The notes beneath the pieces were generated by a model. The model searched no databases, was not told the origin of the DNA, and saw only the letters and a program-made list of their open reading frames with translations. From Oxalobacter aliiformigenes (GTDB lineage Bacteria > Pseudomonadota > Gammaproteobacteria > Burkholderiales > Burkholderiaceae_D), in NCBI RefSeq assembly GCF_027116575.1, contig NZ_CP098252.1, forward strand, positions 992,001 through 1,056,000: DNA of 64,000 nucleotides, given 5' to 3'. Each line of letters starts with the position of its first letter. Positions within the stretch are counted from its first letter, which is position 1. This document shows, one piece after another, positions 17,888 to 27,619 of this stretch. The translations under genes and the position numbers were made by a program.

Positions 17888-18218
17888 GGTCGTATTCTCG
17901 TTGAAAGTGGATGGAAAGATGCCCTTGCCGGGCTGTTTTCAGGGAGAATAAGACAACAAAAAAGGGCGCGTTATGATAAATGTTGAGTCCTGTGCAGAAA
18001 ACGGGAAGGAGGGTTGCATGCCGGGCGGTTTTGTGCCTCGTTCTGTTGCCGTGGCGGTATGGATACCGGCCGTTTGGACTTTCATACGGTTTTTTTCCGC
18101 GTCTTTTCGCCGGATTTCGGAAGATGACGGGTCATGCCGCAAAGACGGGACGCGGTACACCCGGACAGTATCGGCGGGGTGGCCCGTTCTGTGCCGTCAT
18201 CCGGTAGTGTTTATGCAG
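17888..18218. other. intergenic region
   Basis: Upstream region of Sel1 protein 3 and downstream region of Sel1 protein 4. I see no gene, terminator or repeat that I can support. Confidence 0.4.
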
Positions 18219-19721
18219 TCAGCCTGCCTGCAACCCGTCCATGTCCGTTTCAGGATAGAGCAGGACGGATTCGGATGGCGGTCTGGCCGGGGTCTGGGCC
18301 GCTTTCCCGCGCCAGAAGGCCGCTTCTTCGGAGGAACAGGTCTCTGGAGAATGTGTTTCATGCATGGCGGCAAGCGCCAGCATGGCCTGCCGGCAACCCC
18401 TTTCGGCGCTTTGCCGGAAAAGTCTGTCGGCACGGGTGCCGTCGACCGGGGTGCCGAAGCCGTGCCGGCAGGAGACGGCCAGATTGTACAGGGCGGCCGG
18501 CTGGTCTTGTGCGGCGGCTTTTCGGGTCAGTCTGTACGCCGTGGCCTCATCCTTTTCGGTGCCGCGGCCGAGGTGATGCAGGACGGCGAGGGCGGCGGTG
18601 GCGGCGATATGGCCGTTTGCGGCCGCTTTTTGCAGCCATTCGAAGGCTTTTCCGTCGTGTCGGGCGGTACCCTGCCCCAGGGCATGCAACATGCCGAGCC
18701 GGGTCATGGCGTCGGTATTGTCCAGTCCGGCGGCCCGTTCGTACCAGTAAACGGCTTCCTTGGCATTTTGCGGGACACCGTCGCCGTTTTCGAAAAGCGT
18801 TCCGGTCAAAAAGGCGGCGCGGCCGTCTTTCGGGGAAGCGATGGTCAGATATGGCATGGCTTTGGCGACGTTTTTTTCCACGCCCAGACCCAGCGCCAGC
18901 ATTTCACCGTAGGCAGCCGCTCCAGCGGTGAATGCCGGGACATATTTTTTGTCCAGAAAACGCGCAGCCATATCGTACTGACCGGATTTAAAAAGACGCA
19001 CGCCGCTTTCGATCTGCCTTGCACGGTATCTGGCCCGCATTCTGAAAAGTCCGGCGATGATGAAGGGCAGTGTGAAGCAAAAGGGCCAGATACCATCCCG
19101 GACGGTTTCGATAGTATCGGCCAGCCGGCCCGGCGGTTCGGGAGCCGGGATACCCCTGATCTGGCCGATGCGGGCACGGAGCTGGCCGGACAGTGCCTTG
19201 TCCACCGGCTGGTCCATCAGGCCGTTTTCGTAGATATCGGCCAGTTCGGTCAGGGCCGGGACATATTGCCGTGCGGCGCTCATGTGGTACCACATGAGCG
19301 CTTTTTCCGCGTCGGGATCGGTCAGCGTCCCGTAGCGGTAATGTTCCGCCAGCGCGAACTGGGCGGGCGGATAGCCGCTGCCGGCGGAAGCCATGGTCAA
19401 CTCCAGCGCCCTTTTCGCCGTTTCCGGCGGGATTTTTTCCCGGGAGAGCAGGATGCCGGCGAGCCGGTACTGACTTTCGGGGTCGTGTTTCGCCGCGCTT
19501 TTTTCCAGCCGGCGCAAGGCGTCTTCCGGCCGGTTTGCGGTTTCGTCGTGGCTGGCCGGTACATTCATTGCCGGAGCATAACCGGCCCGGCGGACCGTCG
19601 CATGATCTCCCCGGTCGCAGACGGCTAGCCCTTCCGCCTGCGACCGGGCCTGTACGGTACCGGATGCCAGACACGAAAGGACGGACAGGACAGCGGGGAG
19701 GCAGCGGAAGGAAAACGGCAT
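18219..19721 (-). CDS. Sel1-repeat protein 4 with signal peptide and central membrane segment
   Basis: A 500-residue protein. The ATG at 19721 (MPFSFRCLPAVLSVLSCLA) gives a proper signal peptide ending at VQA. The open frame runs on upstream to 20294, but that extra part is proline/arginine-rich shadow sequence. The first half has about four degenerate repeats. A membrane segment FCFTLPFIIAGLF follows near residue 250, then a second block of Sel1 repeats (LGMLHALGQGTARHDGKAFE) on the other side. The topology would put one repeat block in the periplasm and the other in the cytoplasm, which is unusual. The carboxy end is KAAQTPARPP-rich. Confidence 0.78.
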   Translation of the reverse strand: MPFSFRCLPAVLSVLSCLASGTVQARSQAEGLAVCDRGDHATVRRAGYAPAMNVPASHDETANRPEDALRRLEKSAAKHDPESQYRLAGILLSREKIPPETAKRALELTMASAGSGYPPAQFALAEHYRYGTLTDPDAEKALMWYHMSAARQYVPALTELADIYENGLMDQPVDKALSGQLRARIGQIRGIPAPEPPGRLADTIETVRDGIWPFCFTLPFIIAGLFRMRARYRARQIESGVRLFKSGQYDMAARFLDKKYVPAFTAGAAAYGEMLALGLGVEKNVAKAMPYLTIASPKDGRAAFLTGTLFENGDGVPQNAKEAVYWYERAAGLDNTDAMTRLGMLHALGQGTARHDGKAFEWLQKAAANGHIAATAALAVLHHLGRGTEKDEATAYRLTRKAAAQDQPAALYNLAVSCRHGFGTPVDGTRADRLFRQSAERGCRQAMLALAAMHETHSPETCSSEEAAFWRGKAAQTPARPPSESVLLYPETDMDGLQAG

Positions 19722-20228
19722 GGCGCAAAACGGGCAAGCGGGACGGACAGAATATCGACATGATACGTCACGGCGGGTTCCGGATAAAGGAGAAGGAACA
19801 AATATGGGGATGAAAAGGGAAAAAGGGGATACGGGCGATATCCGGTACATGCCGTTTCCCGTCCGGCTGTTCGCCCCGTCTCCGGGGAACGGAACAGGGG
19901 ATGGAAATGGCGCACTTTCCGGGAAACATCGCGATGGAAAGCGGGGCGGGCTTGTCCGGTTCATTGCCGGAAATCCTCCTGCCGGAGGGAGTCCGGCTGG
20001 TGAAGACTGTCGTGTTGGGGGTACCGGAGACGGGTATCCTGTTTTTTGCGGGGCAGTGGCGGGGTGTGGGCGGAAAGGGGAGTATCCGCCACGGCGGAAC
20101 GGGTGACAGGATTCGTTTTGCCGGCTTCCGCTTGAAACCGGTGGATGTGGCCTGCATATAATATCATTTCCGTTTTTTGCCGGTTCCGTCCGGCAGGCCG
20201 GCCCATTCGATCGCACAGGAGGACACTC
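19722..20228. other. divergent intergenic region
   Basis: Separates Sel1 protein 4 (minus) from the arginase-family gene (plus). It holds the promoter listed at 20132-20162; otherwise nothing I can support. Confidence 0.45.
20132..20162 (+). promoter_or_regulatory. sigma-70-like promoter of the arginase-family gene
   Basis: TTGAAA at 20132-20137 and TATAAT at 20157-20162 with a 19-base spacer, 66 bases before the start codon. The -10 box is perfect; the spacer is slightly long. Confidence 0.5.
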
Positions 20229-21101
20229 ATGGAAAGCGGCAGAACGACCATCCGTCTGGTTTATCCGCAATGGCAGGGGGGAATCGTCTCGCACTGGATG
20301 CCCGAGCTTGCCCCGGACGACGCCTCGCGGGGGTACTGGCTCGGCGCGCAGCTTCTGAACATGCTGGCACCGGCAGGGTCGGCGAAGACGGTTCAGGTTC
20401 CCGTATCGCTGGACATTTCAGAACGGAAGATCGAAAACGGCATCATGGATTACGCGATAATCGTCGCGCAGACGAAAGCGGCTCTGGCGACGCTGGAGGT
20501 CGAAAATCCGGATGCGGTGGTGACGCTGGGGGGCGAGTGTTCCGTCAGTGTTCCCCCGTTCGCGTATCTGGCGGCGAAATATCCGGACGATGTGGCGCTC
20601 GTCTGGCTGGACGCCCATCCGGACATCTGTCTGCCGTATGACGAATACACGGGGTATCACGCGATGGCGGTCACGGCCCTGATGGGGATGGGCGATGAAA
20701 AGCTGGCGCAAATGCTTCCCGGCCGGATCGCCCCTTCCCGGATACTGATCGCCGGATTGCGTTCCTGGGACAAGGGCATGCAGGAAAGGCAGAGGGAACT
20801 GGGCATCAGGGGGCTGTCGCCGCAGGAAGTGGCCCGTGACAGTTCCGCGATTCTGGACTGGCTGAAGGAGACGGGAGCGTCGAAAACGCTCATCCATTTC
20901 GATCTGGATGTGCTGGATCCGGCGGAAATCATCGCGGGAGTGGGAGTCGAGCCCGGCGGGATGAAAATGGATGAAGCCGTCCGGGTGATCAACGACATTG
21001 CCGCCGCGACCGATCTGGTCGGGCTGACCATCGCCGAACCGATGCCGCGTCTGGCGATCAGGCTGAAAAACATGCTGTCGAAGATGCCGCTGCTGGGCTA
21101 G
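20229..21101 (+). CDS. arginase/ureohydrolase-family enzyme, variant metal site
   Basis: A 290-residue cytoplasmic protein with the ureohydrolase fold motifs in order: GGECSVSVPPF at about residue 102, WLDAHPDICLP at about 126, and HFDLDVLDPAE at about 222. Usual arginases have GGDHS at the first motif; here the metal-ligand histidine is a cysteine and the preceding aspartate a glutamate. The DAHxD and DxD ligands are kept. A group of arginase-family proteins shares the cysteine form. They may hydrolyse other guanidino compounds or use a different metal set. The start has AGGAGG 6 bases upstream. The substrate is unknown. Confidence 0.82.
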   Translation: MESGRTTIRLVYPQWQGGIVSHWMPELAPDDASRGYWLGAQLLNMLAPAGSAKTVQVPVSLDISERKIENGIMDYAIIVAQTKAALATLEVENPDAVVTLGGECSVSVPPFAYLAAKYPDDVALVWLDAHPDICLPYDEYTGYHAMAVTALMGMGDEKLAQMLPGRIAPSRILIAGLRSWDKGMQERQRELGIRGLSPQEVARDSSAILDWLKETGASKTLIHFDLDVLDPAEIIAGVGVEPGGMKMDEAVRVINDIAAATDLVGLTIAEPMPRLAIRLKNMLSKMPLLG

Positions 21102-22555
21102 CGGACGAAAACGCAAGACAGGATGTCCGGCCGGTGGCGGGCATCCGGTTTTCCTGCATATTTCCGGAAAGTCCCGCAGGAAACTCCCTGCCGGGCTTTG
21201 TGCGGTGCCGGTACAGCCGGATCAGGAAGGGATGACGTAATGGCGGCGTCGGTGACGGTTTTCGCCGGAAAGGGAAAAACGGGCACGCATTCCCGTCTGG
21301 CGGCGGACGGTACCGACCGGAATGGATACACCGGCGGCAGCGGGCCACCGGCTTGCATCCTGCCTTGCAGAAGGACGGGCAGGCCGTTTTTTGCTGATAC
21401 GGTATGACTGGCCGGGGGGATTTTTTCCCGTGCGCATGTATCGGGGTAACCGGCCGTGACTCTAAAGAGAACGGATGGAACCCTCCGGCCCTGTCCTGAC
21501 GAAACGACGAAGAGGCAGCCGGAATGATCGATCGCTGTCCCACGATTCCGAAAGGCGGGAACGGTCAGCCACCGGATCGCGGGGTTGTCCTGTTTTGCCG
21601 GTCCGGGATGCCGGAAATTTCAAAAAAATAAACCCGAACCGAGCCGGTCAGTTGTTTGTGGGATCCATCATATTCGTCAATCCGTACGGACTGTTCATCA
21701 ACCGGTATGGACGAATCTCACCGAAAGAGGAAAGCGCGATATCCGGTCAGAAAAAACAGCGCTTTTTCATCTGTTTTGCTGCCTGACTGTCATGAACCCG
21801 GAAGGGATATCCGGGCCGGACAACCATTATTCATGGCGCTTTTGTGATTTTCTTTTTTCTCCGGAAAGCATCCCGTTTGGAAAGCACAACGAATCGCATT
21901 CCCCTTTTTCACGTTTCCGGAATACGCATGACGGAGAAAAACCGTATGGATATCGGGAATGACGGCGGCAGGGCGGCATGTTTACCGGCATCCATCATGG
22001 TTGCCGGTCAGGTGAACGGCAAGATCATGGTGGCCGTGACGAAATAACGACAGGCGCCGATAGAGTCACGCCGGTATGACAGGGATGGGAAAACGGCCGG
22101 AGACGGACAAACACTCTGTTCAATGTAACGGCAAATAGCGGTTTTGTGGGCGGTGGACAGATGAACAACCGTTCGGGAAATGCCGTTTCCCATGCCATCG
22201 TAACTCGTAAGCGTGATCTGAGGAATGATATGTCAGGACGTTTTTTCCGTGAAAGGAACGGTCGCCGGCAACAGGGTTTCCGGAGTCTGCGTTAAGGCAA
22301 ATATGGCACCTGCTGCCGGTAACGTATACGGGAGATGCCGCTATTGCGTCATGGACGACACGACCGTTATCCATTGGACCTGTACCGGCAAGGGGTATAG
22401 GTGGGGGTGTGGTCTGTATGGCTCTGGCAGGATATGAAACCGGAAAACAGGATGTGGCCGGGGCCGGGCAGCCTTTCCCGGCGGTAAGCGGAAAAATTCC
22501 CGGCCGGACGGTCCGCCGGTTGCCGGCGGTCCCGTGTCGGGATGGCGATATCCGG
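21102..22555. other. long intergenic region without a supported gene
   Basis: About 1.45 kb lies between the arginase-family gene and the end of the TPR/SUFU gene. Open frames here have low-complexity, shadow-like composition, lack ribosome sites and match nothing I know. It may be eroded sequence. Confidence 0.45.
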
Positions 22556-24595
22556 TTACTGGAGAGGACCGTTTTCGCCGGGGTCCAGCGGTACCTGCCG
22601 GAAATGGCCGGTTTCGTCACGCAACCATGCCGTACCGTAGGGGGAGTCGAGCAGGGGAATGATGTCGGGATCGATGTTGCAGACGGTATTGATGGAATAG
22701 ATGCCGGCCCTGTCGGGATCGGTCATGTATTCGGCGGATTCGTCGCCGGCAGTGAAGCGCCAGCCTGAATCGGGCATGCCCTCGTCCGGTTTTTCGCGGT
22801 ACATGTAGCCGACCTTGCAGCCGTCCACCATGATCCGGTCGGTCGCCAGACATCCCTCGGGTCCTTTCCAGTTTACCAGCAGGTTTTTCGGGTTGTCAGG
22901 CACGATGGTCCGGGTTTTGCGTTCGGTGGACGGGCAGACGGAGAGCCGGTGGGGATCGACGATGATGGCGTCTTCGTCCAGAAGCGCGATCAGCTTGTTG
23001 GCGTCGTGCGATTGCTTGTATTCCAGTTCGTCTGAGAGGATCGGCACCATCTGGTAGAAATGGACGATATCCCCTCCGGGCAGGATGCAGTCGGACGGTT
23101 CGCGGTCCATGAAGAACAGGCCCGGATTGATCAGCATCATGGCGGATAGCTTCGTGTTTTCGGCGAACGGTTTTTCATGCGGGACGGTGTGTCCCCAGCC
23201 GAGCCAGGTATGGTTGGTCATCGGCAGGCGCGCCATGATTTTCAGCCAGCGCAATGGCCAGTACCATTTTTCCTCATTGCTGTTGACGTCCCACGTGGAC
23301 GGCAGGCAGATAAGCATTTCGGCCCGGTCCAGTTTCCGGTTTCTGAGGTTGGCCGGCACGTTCATTTTGTAGGCGCCCATGCCGATGGTCACCAGCGTGT
23401 GGAAGGGCCGGCGGGGTGTCGGGTTGATGATGGCGATATCGACATGGATGTCCGGCGAGAACAGTTCGTGAAACACGAAGTCGTAATCGCCGAAATTGTC
23501 CGTGATGTAGTTTTCGATGATTGCCAGTTCCGGTTCGGTGTACAGTACGGGACGTTCCGGATTTCCGGACGTCTCCGGGGGGCGGGGCACTTTCGCTTCA
23601 CTGCCCAGAAGCGGAGAGGTATCGCCGGTGGCGTCGCAGCACCAGGCCAGATACTGCCAGGCATCCCCGTCTTCCGGATCGAGTTCGAGGACACGTTCGA
23701 ATTCGGCTTTCGCCGGTGGCATCCGGCCGAGATAATACAGGGCGGCACCCATGTGGAAATGCCAGCCGGCGTCGTTTTTGCTCTGGGCCCTGACCGATTC
23801 CAGCGATTCGATAGCGCGGGTGTATTCACCCAGATTATTGTAGGCCCGTGCAAGCCGTACAGTCAGTTCATAGCCCCGTTCGGCGGAAGGTACCGCGGAA
23901 ATGTCGTTGACGATCCGGGTGAAATCCTTGTCGATATGGTACTGGTTCAGCCGGCCGATCAGCGACTGGCGGGCCTGTTTCGTTTCGTACTGGCGTTTTT
24001 CCCGGTTCAGGCGAGCGATGCGGCGCGAAGAGGCGGAACCGGTATTATCGGCGGCCGTGATGTAATGGCCGAGCACGCTTTCGCTGTCGGTGCCGTTTTC
24101 GATGGCGGCTTTCAGCGTGAGGAATTCACAGTCGCCGGGTACGAGTTTCAGTCCGACGGAAACGGAACGGCTGGCGTCGTCTTTCCGGCCGGCGTGGTAT
24201 TGCATGCGGGCGAGCTGGAGCCAGCCCCAGGGCCAGGAAGGTTCGACCTGCGTGCCGCGTTCGATGGCGGATAACGCCTCGTCGAATTTACCCTGCCAGG
24301 CGAGCGCCACCGAGTACCGGTAATGCCAGATACCGCTTTGCATGCCTTCCTTTTCGACACCCTTGAGCCATTTCTCGGCCTGAAGATACGATTCGTAGGT
24401 GTCCAGATTGTTGAGCGCATACGCCGCCCAGAGCGCCGATTCGAAATCCTCGCGTGCCCCGTCGAGCGAGTTGATCAGGTCGATGATTCCGTTCATCCGG
24501 TTTTCTTCGTCCAGCTTCTCAAGGGTGGCGCGCAGGCTTTCGTTTAATACCGCTTTTTTGTCCGACCGGAAATGCTGCGGGCTAAAATCGTCCAT
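22556..24595 (-). CDS. TPR protein fused to suppressor-of-fused-like and DUF2185 (Imm33-like) domains
   Basis: A 679-residue soluble protein. The start is the ATG at 24595 (MDDFSPQHF), with GGGAGGA 8 bases upstream. Residues about 1-330 are TPR-like helices (HYRYSVALAWQGKFDEALSA, LGEYTRAIESLESVRAQSK). Residues about 350-560 match a suppressor-of-fused-like domain (FVFHELFSPDIHVDIAIINP, VTIGMGAYKMNVP, HFYQMVPILSDELEYK). The end, about 580-679, matches DUF2185/Imm33 (DSGWRFTAGDESAEYMTD, INTVCNIDPDIIPLLDSPYG, GTAWLRDETGHF). SUFU and Imm33 domains occur as immunity proteins against polymorphic toxins, here combined in one polypeptide. No toxin gene is adjacent. Confidence 0.75.
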   Translation of the reverse strand: MDDFSPQHFRSDKKAVLNESLRATLEKLDEENRMNGIIDLINSLDGAREDFESALWAAYALNNLDTYESYLQAEKWLKGVEKEGMQSGIWHYRYSVALAWQGKFDEALSAIERGTQVEPSWPWGWLQLARMQYHAGRKDDASRSVSVGLKLVPGDCEFLTLKAAIENGTDSESVLGHYITAADNTGSASSRRIARLNREKRQYETKQARQSLIGRLNQYHIDKDFTRIVNDISAVPSAERGYELTVRLARAYNNLGEYTRAIESLESVRAQSKNDAGWHFHMGAALYYLGRMPPAKAEFERVLELDPEDGDAWQYLAWCCDATGDTSPLLGSEAKVPRPPETSGNPERPVLYTEPELAIIENYITDNFGDYDFVFHELFSPDIHVDIAIINPTPRRPFHTLVTIGMGAYKMNVPANLRNRKLDRAEMLICLPSTWDVNSNEEKWYWPLRWLKIMARLPMTNHTWLGWGHTVPHEKPFAENTKLSAMMLINPGLFFMDREPSDCILPGGDIVHFYQMVPILSDELEYKQSHDANKLIALLDEDAIIVDPHRLSVCPSTERKTRTIVPDNPKNLLVNWKGPEGCLATDRIMVDGCKVGYMYREKPDEGMPDSGWRFTAGDESAEYMTDPDRAGIYSINTVCNIDPDIIPLLDSPYGTAWLRDETGHFRQVPLDPGENGPLQ

Positions 24596-24792
24596 TTCTG
24601 TCCTCCCGGATGGGTTGAAACAAGACCGATTATAGGAAGCGAAAAATCGGTCTTGTTGCGATTTTTCGGGTTTTGCCCCTTTTCTGTTCCAGCGCAAGAT
24701 AATTGGAAAGGCAAGGGAATCAGGCGGATCACCAGCGGACTGGCATGAGTGCCCTGAAAATGGGCAGGATGAGCAAATGCCGGAAAGACAAG

Positions 24793-24839
24793 GGATTTTT
24801 TTCCTTGTTCACGAACTTGTCCACAAAAAACGGGGATAA
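24793..24839 (-). repeat. DnaA-box-like palindromic repeat, copy 2
   Basis: Plus-strand reading: GTTCACGAACTTGTCCACA followed by AAAAACGGGGATAA. It aligns over about 47 bases with copy 3, exactly 202 bases to the right. The DnaA-box-like part here is degenerate (TTGTCCACA). Confidence 0.5.
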
Positions 24840-24994
24840 ATCCGACGTCCAGGGAAAAAGGGACGGAATATCAGGGTATCCGGTGAAAATGTATCCGTTT
24901 CCGGTTTGCCGGCAAGCGACTTGCGAGGGATTCCCGTGGAGGATGACGGTTTGCCCGTAAAACAGGCAATGGTGGCAAAAGGCTGAAAACAAAC

Positions 24995-25041
24995 GGAAAA
25001 TTTTTCCTGTTCACGGGTTTATCCACAGAAAACGGGGATAA
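24995..25041 (-). repeat. DnaA-box-like palindromic repeat, copy 3
   Basis: GTTCACGGGTTTATCCACA followed by GAAAACGGGGATAA. It holds a perfect TTATCCACA DnaA box at 25019-25027 and an inverted partner GGATAA at 25036-25041. The core is shared with copy 1 at 7428-7464. Confidence 0.55.
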
Positions 25042-25409
25042 GCGTACCGGGCGGAAGAAATGCCGGAAAGCGGGGGCAGAGTCTGTCGTGTTTTTGTCGC
25101 GGCCTGCCTGTTTCCTGCCGGAGAAAACGGGGGTTTTCGAACCGGATAGCCGTTTTGGCCGGGAAATCGGCAAAATGGTCCATTTTCCGGTACGGGGTGG
25201 GGACAAAGGAGCGTTCTGTCTGCGGTTTTGCGTCGGGTGGCGCTGGCGGGGTGCGCCGGTATTTCGTGGCCGGTTCGTGACGGGGAGAGTTCCTGTGCCG
25301 GCAGGGAGAGAGCCGTCGAAAACCGGTGCGGAAAAGCCGGTGCCGGTTTGCCGGAGAAAAGGGCGTTCCGGTATTTTCGTGTATGGGGAGGATGGGGATT
25401 CCGTAAAAG

Positions 25410-25439
25410 AAAAAGCGTTCCGGCGGGGAACGCTTTTTT
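25410..25439. terminator. bidirectional intrinsic terminator
   Basis: GCGTTCC and GGAACGC pair around a short loop, flanked by an A run on the left and six T residues on the right. It lies 15 bases past the stop of the minus-strand Sel1 gene ending at 25455. Confidence 0.75.
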
Positions 25440-25454
25440 CAGGAAGGGAAATCG

Positions 25455-26357
25455 TCAGTTGTCGAATTCGCCCGGTTTGGCGTGATGGACGCGATACAGG
25501 AGTTCCTGGGCATCGACGTCGCCGCGGACGGCGGCTTTTTCAAGCCATTTGATCGCTTTGGCCTTGTCTTTTTTGACACCCTGTCCGCGATAGTACATGT
25601 TGCCGAGGAAAGTGGCGGCATCGACATTGCCCGCTTCGGCACCTTTGGTTAAAAGCGCTTCGGCTTTGGTGTAGTCCTGTTTGACGTATTTCCCCTGAAT
25701 ATACATGATACCCAAAATGGTCTGGGCCAGCGGTTCGTTCTGTTCAGCGGCGTGGCTCAACAGGTCGACGGCTGCCGCCGGGTTGTTTTCGTCGCCGCCT
25801 TCCAGATAAATCAGGCCAAGGAACGACTGGGCGTCCTTTTCACCGTTGGCGGACGCTTTTTCCAGCCATTTTTTGGCTTCCGGAAAACTTTGTTCGACAC
25901 CCATGCCCTTGTAATACATGACACCGACGAGTGTCTGGGCCGGGCCGTGGTTCTGTTCTGCCGCCTTCAGGAACCATTGCGCCGCCTTTTCATAGTCGGG
26001 TTCGACACCGAGACCTTCACTGTAGGCGATGCCGAGATAGGTCTGGGCGCGGGCGTCACCGGCATTGGCGGCCTTTTCGAACCAGGGAATGGTTTTGGCG
26101 TAATCCTTTTTGACCCCGAGGCCTTCACGGTACATGTTGCCCACATAGAGCTGGGCTTTGGTGTCGCCCGCTTCGGCCGCTTTTTGCAGATAGGGCAGGG
26201 CGTCCCGGTAGTGCTTCGTTTCATAAAGCGCCATGCCTTTGGCGGCATCTTCCGCCGGTCCTGCGAAAACCAGCCCGGCCGGTGCGATGAGCAGGACGAA
26301 AGCCAGCAGGGTGGCATAGTGTTTCCATCCGCTTTTTGTCTGTTTGGTAACTTGCAT
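25455..26357 (-). CDS. exported Sel1-repeat protein 5
   Basis: A 300-residue protein from the ATG at 26357 (MQVTKQTKSGWKHYATLLAF) with a signal peptide cleaved near GLVFAGP. Seven regular Sel1-like repeats follow with little between them, for example VGNMYREGLGVKKDYAKTIP and LGIAYSEGLGVEPDYEKAAQ. The repeat order and sequence are close to Sel1 protein 1, so the two are probably paralogues. A longer open frame reaches back to 26750 but lacks a signal peptide and is shadow sequence. A terminator follows directly. Confidence 0.88.
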   Translation of the reverse strand: MQVTKQTKSGWKHYATLLAFVLLIAPAGLVFAGPAEDAAKGMALYETKHYRDALPYLQKAAEAGDTKAQLYVGNMYREGLGVKKDYAKTIPWFEKAANAGDARAQTYLGIAYSEGLGVEPDYEKAAQWFLKAAEQNHGPAQTLVGVMYYKGMGVEQSFPEAKKWLEKASANGEKDAQSFLGLIYLEGGDENNPAAAVDLLSHAAEQNEPLAQTILGIMYIQGKYVKQDYTKAEALLTKGAEAGNVDAATFLGNMYYRGQGVKKDKAKAIKWLEKAAVRGDVDAQELLYRVHHAKPGEFDN

Positions 26358-26453
26358 GAATTGCCTCGTGAGAAAGTCGAAGAAAAGGTCTGCATCTTTG
26401 ATCGCCAATAATAGCAGGATGGACGGTTGCGGGAAAGAAGAAGTAAGAAGTAT

Positions 26454-26474
26454 CCGTCCGGCGGGACGGTTTTT
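26454..26474. terminator. probable terminator hairpin
   Basis: CCGTCC and GGACGG with loop GGCG, followed on the plus strand by five T residues. On the minus strand, where it lies 185 bases past the DUF4405 gene, the tail is pyrimidine-rich but not a clean T run. Confidence 0.4.
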
Positions 26475-26659
26475 CGCGGCCGTAACGGATTTCGTCGGGC
26501 ATGGATGGGCGAAAACGCGGAAAAAAGGATCGCCGCGTTTTTTGCATGTGCCGTTTTCGGACGGCAACGCGTGCGGCAGATAGCTGTGGTGTTTTTCCGC
26601 CCCGGCATGGTTTCGCATGGCACGTGGCCGCTGCCGGATGGTCGGGCCATATTCGTGCG

Positions 26660-27619
26660 TCAGGTTTTTTTCTGTCCGGCTTTGCCCGGCAGGGTGTCGA
26701 TGAAAGCGGTCACGATGGCTATGGAAAGCGTCATGCAGATGTACAGGCAAAGTGTTTTTGCCGCCGTGGCGATACCCGGTATGTCACGCGGTCTGCCGGA
26801 ATCTTTCGGGCCCGATCCGTCGCGTGCGCGTGTGCGTTGCATGAAGCCGTTGCCGGCAACGGCGGCTGTCCGGGAAAGCTGGGGTGTCTGGGCCGTATCC
26901 GTTGCCGCCGGCGGCGCAAGGGAAGAGGACGGAACGGATAAGGTTTTGGCCACGGGTGCAGGGGAAGGAAATGTCGCTCCGGAAGGGGAGTAAGGGACAG
27001 TGCGCCGGGGGGTGAACGGCAGGGAAAGCCATTTGAAAAACGGAGTTGTGGCGAAACCGGCGGTACCGATGGCGAGAACGGCGACGATGAAAGTTTTCAG
27101 CAAGGCGCGCCGGAGGCGGGCCGGAATGGCGACGAGCGGACGGACCAGTCCCAGTACATGCAGGATGGAAGGCCCGTTTTCCGGTACGGCGAACCATTGC
27201 CGGAGCATGCCAAGGATGAAGGCATGGTGCAGGCCGACATGAATGCCGATCAGGATCAGGGCGACGGCCGCGCCGGTCTTGTGCATGATTTTCCAGACGG
27301 GCCATGTGCTGTTGATGTCGAAAACGACGCGGGAGATGGCGATGCCGCTGATGCCAACGAGCACGAAGGCGATCAGGGCGCCGAGCGAAACGGCATAGCT
27401 GAAAGCAGTTCTGGCGGTGACGGTGCCGCCGGCGAGCCGGGCCGTGATGGCGCTGATCCACCGGCGGTTGATGAGCAGATGGACAGTGAACAGCGCGAAA
27501 AGCGCCAGTCCGGTGATTTCATGGTATGCGATGCCGAAGGCGCGCTTGTTGTACAGGAGAACCATCGCGACCAGAAGAAACAGGTCGAAGGCCAGCCGGA
27601 TAGCGGTTTTGACGTTCAT
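26660..27619 (-). CDS. DUF4405 / cytochrome b561-like membrane protein
   Basis: A 319-residue inner-membrane protein with about five hydrophobic segments in the first 200 residues (AFDLFLLVAMVLLY, ITGLALFALFTVHLLINRRW, LGALIAFVLVGISGIAIS, GAAVALILIGIHVGLHHAFI). Histidines sit in helices (YHEITGL, FTVHLL, KIMHKTGAA, GIHVGLHHAF), spaced as in haem-binding DUF4405/b561-type proteins. The carboxy third is a proline/alanine/threonine-rich linker ending in another hydrophobic helix (LCLYICMTLSIAIVTAFI). The ATG at 27619 has GAGGT 8 bases upstream. A redox role is suggested by the histidines but not shown. Confidence 0.7.
   Translation of the reverse strand: MNVKTAIRLAFDLFLLVAMVLLYNKRAFGIAYHEITGLALFALFTVHLLINRRWISAITARLAGGTVTARTAFSYAVSLGALIAFVLVGISGIAISRVVFDINSTWPVWKIMHKTGAAVALILIGIHVGLHHAFILGMLRQWFAVPENGPSILHVLGLVRPLVAIPARLRRALLKTFIVAVLAIGTAGFATTPFFKWLSLPFTPRRTVPYSPSGATFPSPAPVAKTLSVPSSSLAPPAATDTAQTPQLSRTAAVAGNGFMQRTRARDGSGPKDSGRPRDIPGIATAAKTLCLYICMTLSIAIVTAFIDTLPGKAGQKKT

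Larger units (their letters stand above)
24596..25454. other. intergenic region with a duplicated DnaA-box-like repeat
   Basis: No gene is supported. It contains the two repeat copies listed below, plus the terminator at 25410-25439 near its right end. Confidence 0.5.

Noticed and set aside
17973..19628. A 551-residue plus-strand open frame
   Set aside because: It is antisense to Sel1 protein 4, whose signal peptide and repeats are clear.
21102..22555. Several open frames in the long intergenic region
   Set aside because: None has a supported start, known motif or protein-like composition.
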